Below, piece by piece: positions 59,049-64,000 of a stretch of DNA of 64,000 bases. Source of the DNA: Rhynchopus euleeides (lineage: Eukaryota; Euglenozoa; Diplonemea; Diplonemida; Diplonemidae); the NCBI GenBank assembly GCA_963210315.1, contig OY723317.1, forward strand, positions 806,001-870,000. The letters are read 5' to 3'. The notes beneath the pieces are model-generated. The model worked only from the letters and a program-made list of their open reading frames with translations. It did not search any database and had not been told where the DNA came from. Position 1 is the stretch's first letter; each line of letters starts with the position of its first letter. A program made the translations under genes and the position numbers.

Positions 59049-59497
59049 TTTGTTTGTGGTGGGGGGGGGGGGGGTCTTGTTACCGGAGGGCGGCGTCGGC
59101 GCAGAGACGCATGTGTGTGTGTGGGGTTGTGGGGGAGGAAAGGCGCCTCTCGGTTCCTTTTGTTTTGTTGTGTACAGCTGGCCCTGGAGGGGTGGGGCTG
59201 TAAAGGAGAGGGCGCGTTCCTGCAGAGGGGGGGGTGGGGTGTCTGGGTGTGGGTGTTGCACAGAGAGTGGGGTGAAGCCAGACCGGGCTTTGGAGCCCAA
59301 TATACGTCACTGCGTGCCAGCCGCTACATCAGGTTTTCGCAGGACGCGAAGGCAATGATTCTGGGGATCTGTCGGTCGATGAAGGGAAGCTCAGGACTGG
59401 CGTGAAAACTTCACGGCTGGATGACGTCCGGACCCTGAAGCCCGGAAGCATTGGGTGGGTCGGTCGTTGGCATGGTTTATAAAGTTTCTGCAACACA
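59049..59497. other. 5' flank of the smaller ART-like gene
   Basis: In minus sense holds the Pro-coding leader (to 59300) and G/C-rich sequence. No other gene. Confidence 0.4.
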
Positions 59498-59641
59498 ATG
59501 GCTTGTGCAACAAGCGTATCGTGTCGGCCCCTCTCACCAAATGCAGAGGAAGCGAAAGATGATTTCATCCTCCGCCTCTCATGCTTCATCCGGGTACATG
59601 ACGTTTCCCCCGACTGTATCATCAACGTCGACGAGTCCTGA
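59498..59641 (+). pseudogene. Possible DDE-transposase fragment (pogo/CENP-B-like)
   Basis: A 47-codon frame opens at ATG 59498 and ends in FIRVHDVSPDCIINVDES then a stop. The phrase before the final Asp-Glu matches the segment leading to the first catalytic Asp of DDE_1-type transposases. The rest of the catalytic core is not visible, so this is a broken remnant at best. Confidence 0.3.
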
Positions 59642-59865
59642 AGCGCCAGCAGGAGGTGGTCGAAAATGACAAGGATCACCCCACGAAAATTCGCGTGGCG
59701 CTGGAGCGCCGCGCCCTTCGTCCCCTGTGGAAGTTTCTGGACACCGACCCGGAACAGACGGACGAAGTGCTCGAGGCGGTAAAGAAGCATCTCGAGGAAG
59801 TGGATCTTGACGGGGACCTCGACGCACCTCCTGCACGCGCTGCTTCCAACACCTCCGATACATGA
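59606..59865 (+). CDS. Possible small acidic/basic coding fragment
   Basis: An open plus-strand frame with protein-like composition: VLKRQQEVVENDKDHPTKIR, LRPLWKFLDTD and EQTDEVLEAVKKHLEE. It overlaps the transposase-like frame in another phase. It could be an exon, a frameshifted continuation or chance. No family recognised, and it is the only plus-strand candidate outside elements. Confidence 0.25.
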
Positions 59866-60245
59866 TGGAACGCGTTCTTCGACGTGTGTGCCCACTTCGA
59901 GGGGAAGTCCTCGCGGAGATGAAGGTAGACCAAGCTGGGCATCTTCCCGTCACCGTCCTCTGCTCTCAGCAGTGATACATCTTGTCGTGTGAATGGCAAT
60001 CACGAGAAACGTGGTTTCACGGCCACTTTCAGCATTGATGCTGCCGTGATGATTACCCACGTGCAGCTGGCCGATTGAGGGGGGGGTGGTGGTGGGGGGG
60101 CGTAGCGGGGTGGGCTTCGAGACAGACAGACCTTTTGTTGTGGCTCTCCCACGTTCCTCCCGTGTCCCTGCCAAAACGAGTCAGTGTAGAGCGCACAGAG
60201 CACAGAGCACACACCCCTGCTCCCTTGATATCGTGATATCCACAG

Positions 60246-60316
60246 GACACACACGCACACATAGGGTGGGCTATGATCCGCGCAGGATCTCCTCACACTA
60301 AACGTGGTCACCACCA
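60246..60316 (+). repeat. Conserved ~65-bp dispersed sequence, intergenic copy
   Basis: CACACATAGGGTGGGCTATG ATCCGCGCAGGATCTCC ... ACTAAACGTGGTCACCA. Matches minus-strand 26525-26455. Confidence 0.8.
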
Positions 60317-60654
60317 CACACAGACACAGCACATCCACGTGAAGACGTATTTTGCAGCAACTGCAAATAACATCATCGCCCTTTCCATAGCAGGCTCTTT
60401 GCCCCCTCTGTCCCGGCGGCGTTAGCATCAGCTAAGGCAGCCGCAGGCATGCCCGACACGACAAGCCATCCCTCGCGAGAGGCGCAGGAGCGACAAGACT
60501 TTTGCGATTTGCCCGCCACTGTGCAGCACAGGTGGGGGGAGCGGATCGAGAGAGACGGGCAGAGAGAACGGGTTTCGCTCAGAAAAGCAGAAAACAAACG
60601 AGGTCTGCTGCGCGACTTGCCCCCCACACCCCCACCCCACCCCCACCCTCCCCA

Positions 60655-63600
60655 CTAAGGGACTGCCAAAGGCGCATCCTCACCTCCCTTTGGTAGCATC
60701 GGCGTGTATGCAGATTCGATCTGCAGCATGGCCCTGCTGTGCCTGTTGAGCACATGAACCGGCACGCCGCGAGCTGTGCAGAAGGCAGCCATCTCCGTGT
60801 CATTTGTCAGCACCGCAGCGCTGCCCCCAACCCCGCGCAACGCGGCGCCGAGGGAATGGGCGATCTGCACCACTTGCGAGGGGGTGTGGGTCGGCGGGGC
60901 GTGGCTGACGCCAAGGCGAGACTCCTCCCCCAGCAGGATGACCTTGCAGGCACCTCCCCCTCCACCACCTGCTGACAGCATCCTGAAATTCGCCAGGGAG
61001 ACAGCAAAGAACCTCTTCTCATCCTCCGTTGCATCGGGGCGCCCCTCCGCAGCGTGGAGCTGCGCCAACACGCTGAAGGGCACCGCCACCACCGCAGATC
61101 TGTCGTCCATCCCGGAGATGAACCCCTCGATCTGCCCCGCGACTGTCCCATCGGCGATAAAGGCTTTGGGGGCACAACCCTGACCCCCCGCCGCAAGGAG
61201 GCTGTCCATCAGAGGGGGCTGCACCGGCAGGAGCCCACCGTCTCCGAAGTAATCCGCAAACCCGGGGATTCCCTCCAGGGCCTTCTCAGAAAGGCCGGGG
61301 AGGTCTGGGTGTGTCTCTGCAAACTTCGCCACCAGTGGGGTCGGCAGCGCGAGCGGCGCGCGGCCTCCGTCGACACCCCTGCCTCCATCCGCTGCGAAGG
61401 CGAGGTGATCCCAGAGCGACTCCACCACCTTTCTATAGGAGTAGATCGCGGAGGGGGGTGGGGGAGACGTTTCCGGTGCCTCATGCAACCCTCCTCCGGC
61501 CTGCCGGCCCACCCCTGATTTCCCGGAGGGGATATGGCGGCTGGCACCGGCGACACCGCCACTGCGGAGACCCAAAGGCGGGATGACTGAGAGGAAACCG
61601 CTGATTCTGTCGAGGAGGAGCGCATTTCCCACACTCCCAACACCCTGCTGGGTTTCGGAAACCCCAGGGGGGGTTCCCGGTGTGCTGCTAGGTGGTGGGA
61701 GGCTCAGCATTTCGGAGTAGGCCTGGAGGGCCGCGCGGTGGTCCCCAGAGGTTATCAGAGCAGAGGAGAGGGCGCAGTAAACCTCTGGGGTTCTCGGTAT
61801 TCTCTCGATGCTGAGGCAGTCGAGGGTGGTTTTGATGTAGTAGTCACGCAGGCCTGGGTCGGAGAGGAGCATTGCCGCATCGATGATGTGGAGGTAATGC
61901 GATGCCCCGATCAGCTCCGCTTGCCGGGGCTTTTTCCTGCAGTCAGCCATGAGGGACGCAGCAAATAGGCTCTCTGAAAGACGCCCAACCTTTGCCAACG
62001 CGATGGAGCAGCGGTGCCACACCCGGGCATCGGAAATCCTCAAGGTGGCGGCCCGCCTCCCAAAGGCCCCACCCCCACCAGGCTTCTCCCCGTGCCCCGC
62101 CGCCATCGCCTCAAGGTAAGCCCGGTTCGCGCTCTCCCCAGGATCCCCCCCGCGGTTTCCGAGGAATTTGGGGAGGATTTCATCGTACAGCTCCGCTGCT
62201 TCGGAAAACCCCCCCTCTGAGATCAGCCCGTTCAGCACCGGGAGGACAATCCTCTGGGAAACCCCGGTGTGGTGCGGGGTGCCCCTTTTTATAAACCAGG
62301 GGGAGCCGCGGAGTGCGCCTCCGGGGAGGAGAGTTTCCTTCCTCCAGAGGGGGTAGCCTGTGTCGCGCATCCTCCCTTTTGACTGGAGGGTGCTGAGGAG
62401 GAGGAGGGCGGTTGTGGTGGTGTGGCGGAAGATCTTGTTAAACGCCTTGGAGATTTTAGGGGCCCGCCTCCGCCGTGAATACCGCGGCGAGCGGCATGTC
62501 TTGTTCAGCCGGACCGATTTGAGAGCCTCCCATGCCCCGATGAGGTGCTGCACGTCCCCTCGGGAGGCAGACGCTTGGATAAAATATGTCCAGACCAACC
62601 CTGTGCTGTAAGGTATCTTATCCCGCTTCATATCAAGCTGAAGAGCAGAGAACAGCTCCACCTCCCCCTTCTGCGCGCATCCCCTGAGGAGCTGGTGGTA
62701 GTGCCCTTCATGCATCTCCACCCCGAACATATCCGGAGATTCCATATTGTGCCTCACCTCCAGGGCTCTGGTCAGGTCCCCGGCCTCCACCAAATGGTAC
62801 AGCATCGCCTCAAAGAACTCGGACCCGGGCTTGATCCCGCGCGACTTCATCTCAGACAGCCACCGCATCGACCTCCCTACCACCTCCTCCCTCCGCCCAG
62901 CCCCCTCCGTACCCCCTGGGGGGATCGTGCCTGCTCCGCTGCTGACGCCACCCCCGCCTATACCCAGGGGGGAAGCCCCTGCGACGAGCGCACCCAGCGA
63001 AAGGCTTTCATAGAGCTGTTTCTTGTGGAGGAGAGGAGCTTCGGGATCTTCGAGGAGGTGTCGGAGCCGCACTTCCACAGAATCGCAGAGGTCGGTCTGC
63101 CCCCCGAGGCTGTAGAGCGAGATGAGAGCCGCACCTGTTTCCAGGGAGACGGTGTGGCTGGCCTCCAGGGTGTCTGTGAGGAGCTTCGCATCCTGCAGCG
63201 ATCTGCGGAGGGTGTCCGCTTTGCGGAGGAAGCCGGGCTGTGCGATCAGCGCCTCCACCTTGCTGACAGCGGCGCGGAGGAGAACCGCAGATTTGTCATC
63301 CCCGAGGCGGACGTTGTGCTTCGCAAGGTCGAGGGCAATGCGGAGTTCGCTCGAGGGGGCGCCTCTCGCAACCAGCAGGTTCTGCAGGTCATACCACGGC
63401 TCCCAGTGGCGCAGCATCTGGGCGTAGTTCCCCCGCTTGCCTATCCTGGAGAATGGGTCCACCTCGATGTCCTGCCCCGTCGCCTCGGACACCACCGGCA
63501 TCCACTTGTGGTGGTACCCATGGAGGGGGGCCGTTTTGAAATACTTTGGGTTCTGGAACCAGTCCTTCCGCAGCTCGCGCTGCGAGGGCCTCCGGGCTGC

Positions 63601-63735
63601 CTCGCGGAAGAACTCATAGCAGGACCGCGACTGGCGGTGGAGAGAATGCGGGGGTGGGCTGCTGAGGGAGAATGGGGGGGGTGTGCCGCGTGATACGGCG
63701 TCGCCCCTTCTCCCAGCCGCGCGGACAAGGTGCAT
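60655..63735 (-). CDS. Helical-repeat (PPR-like) protein with C-terminal PIN-like nuclease domain
   Basis: 1,026 residues from the ATG at 63735, a few bases after a CACCACCAG acceptor-like site. The Arg/Ser-rich N-terminus without acids (MHLVRAAGRRGDAVSRGTPP) resembles a mitochondrial presequence. ~40-120 is a conserved-looking block (NPKYFKTAPLHGYHHKWMPV, HWEPWYDLQNLL). ~120-720 is paired helices typical of PPR/TPR arrays, such as MLYHLVEAGDLTRALEVRHN and GLISEGGFSEAAELYDEILP. ~860-1010 looks like a PIN domain: FIADGTV (Asp), VAVPFSVLAQLHAAE, then AVLTNDTEMAAFCTARGVPV (Asp ~977). The combination suggests an organellar RNA-processing or ribosome-associated factor. It is not a clear PRORP, whose NYN motifs I do not see. 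The middle (~430-520) is poorly conserved in appearance and might hide an in-frame intron. Confidence 0.75.
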   Translation of the reverse strand: MHLVRAAGRRGDAVSRGTPPPFSLSSPPPHSLHRQSRSCYEFFREAARRPSQRELRKDWFQNPKYFKTAPLHGYHHKWMPVVSEATGQDIEVDPFSRIGKRGNYAQMLRHWEPWYDLQNLLVARGAPSSELRIALDLAKHNVRLGDDKSAVLLRAAVSKVEALIAQPGFLRKADTLRRSLQDAKLLTDTLEASHTVSLETGAALISLYSLGGQTDLCDSVEVRLRHLLEDPEAPLLHKKQLYESLSLGALVAGASPLGIGGGGVSSGAGTIPPGGTEGAGRREEVVGRSMRWLSEMKSRGIKPGSEFFEAMLYHLVEAGDLTRALEVRHNMESPDMFGVEMHEGHYHQLLRGCAQKGEVELFSALQLDMKRDKIPYSTGLVWTYFIQASASRGDVQHLIGAWEALKSVRLNKTCRSPRYSRRRRAPKISKAFNKIFRHTTTTALLLLSTLQSKGRMRDTGYPLWRKETLLPGGALRGSPWFIKRGTPHHTGVSQRIVLPVLNGLISEGGFSEAAELYDEILPKFLGNRGGDPGESANRAYLEAMAAGHGEKPGGGGAFGRRAATLRISDARVWHRCSIALAKVGRLSESLFAASLMADCRKKPRQAELIGASHYLHIIDAAMLLSDPGLRDYYIKTTLDCLSIERIPRTPEVYCALSSALITSGDHRAALQAYSEMLSLPPPSSTPGTPPGVSETQQGVGSVGNALLLDRISGFLSVIPPLGLRSGGVAGASRHIPSGKSGVGRQAGGGLHEAPETSPPPPSAIYSYRKVVESLWDHLAFAADGGRGVDGGRAPLALPTPLVAKFAETHPDLPGLSEKALEGIPGFADYFGDGGLLPVQPPLMDSLLAAGGQGCAPKAFIADGTVAGQIEGFISGMDDRSAVVAVPFSVLAQLHAAEGRPDATEDEKRFFAVSLANFRMLSAGGGGGGACKVILLGEESRLGVSHAPPTHTPSQVVQIAHSLGAALRGVGGSAAVLTNDTEMAAFCTARGVPVHVLNRHSRAMLQIESAYTPMLPKGGEDAPLAVP

Positions 63736-64000
63736 TATGACTGGTGGTGCGCGTGGCAGGTCCCGGCAGGCATTCTCGTAGTTCTTGTGTTAGGGGGATG
63801 TGTGTGTGTCCTCCAGGCCCCTTGTACCCTAGGTGTCCTCTGCTGTAATGTAGTGGCGGTGTGTTAGGTGTCGGGTGGGTTGGTGATTTTTGCAGTGCAT
63901 GTGGCACCGCAGGGCTGCAGAAGAGGGAGACTCAAAAGCTCAGCAGATGCAGAGAACAAGGGGTGCACTCCTTGAGGGGTGGGGGTGGAGGGGGTGGGGG
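63736..64000. other. 5' flank of the PPR/PIN-like gene
   Basis: Short upstream region with a pyrimidine-poor leader. No other gene within the window. Confidence 0.4.

Noticed and set aside
1..64000. tRNA, rRNA or CRISPR features
   Set aside because: No tRNA B-box with cloverleaf, no rRNA core and no regularly spaced direct repeats with unique spacers were seen. The satellites are contiguous arrays.

Overview
The window reads as nuclear DNA of a protist with a GC-rich genome, full of G/C homopolymers and simple repeats. Every recognisable host gene (ten, one cut by the window start) lies on the minus strand in long, almost uninterrupted frames. Several starts follow a pyrimidine stretch and an AG, as expected for one-way gene clusters with trans-splicing. 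Three further points suggest Euglenozoa: a tyrosine-recombinase retrotransposon with the gag-YR-RT order known from trypanosomatid VIPER, a GSPA/FVGR PDZ-like module of a kind I associate with trypanosomatid proteins, and sparse introns. One cis-intron (26424-26670) argues against a strict kinetoplastid, so a diplonemid-like organism is my best guess. Dinoflagellate or chromerid origin is not excluded, and the assignment is inference.

Layout. 1-168: 5' end of a hypothetical gene. 1383-1971: TIR element. 2264-6453: MAPK-like kinase with a PDZ-like insert, then a J-domain protein. 7020-11782: a cluster of four non-autonomous DNA transposons, each with an exact 8- or 9-bp target duplication, one nested in another beside its intact empty-site copy. 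12455-13306: small coiled-coil protein. 15250-20327: complete VIPER-like element with split direct repeats (A1, ORFs, B1-A2-B2). 20328-25116: intergenic, with a 112-bp MITE and a 1.7-kb TIR element holding a 186-bp satellite. 25117-26777: basic disordered protein with an intron. 27.6-33.1 kb: decayed repeats and an RNase H fragment between two AT-rich islands. 35211-41597: secreted transglutaminase-elicitor/CUB protein and a degenerate GTPase/GRAM protein, which share a 200-bp upstream repeat. 43759-59048: two tandem paralogues with an N-terminal coiled coil and an ADP-ribosyltransferase-like domain, one swollen to 3,504 residues by low-complexity sequence. 60655-63735: probable organellar helical-repeat/PIN protein.

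The host genes do not form an obvious pathway. Their common orientation reflects cluster transcription rather than shared function. The two ART-like genes are the clear exception, being a tandem duplication. All family calls were made by eye from motifs; no database search was run.
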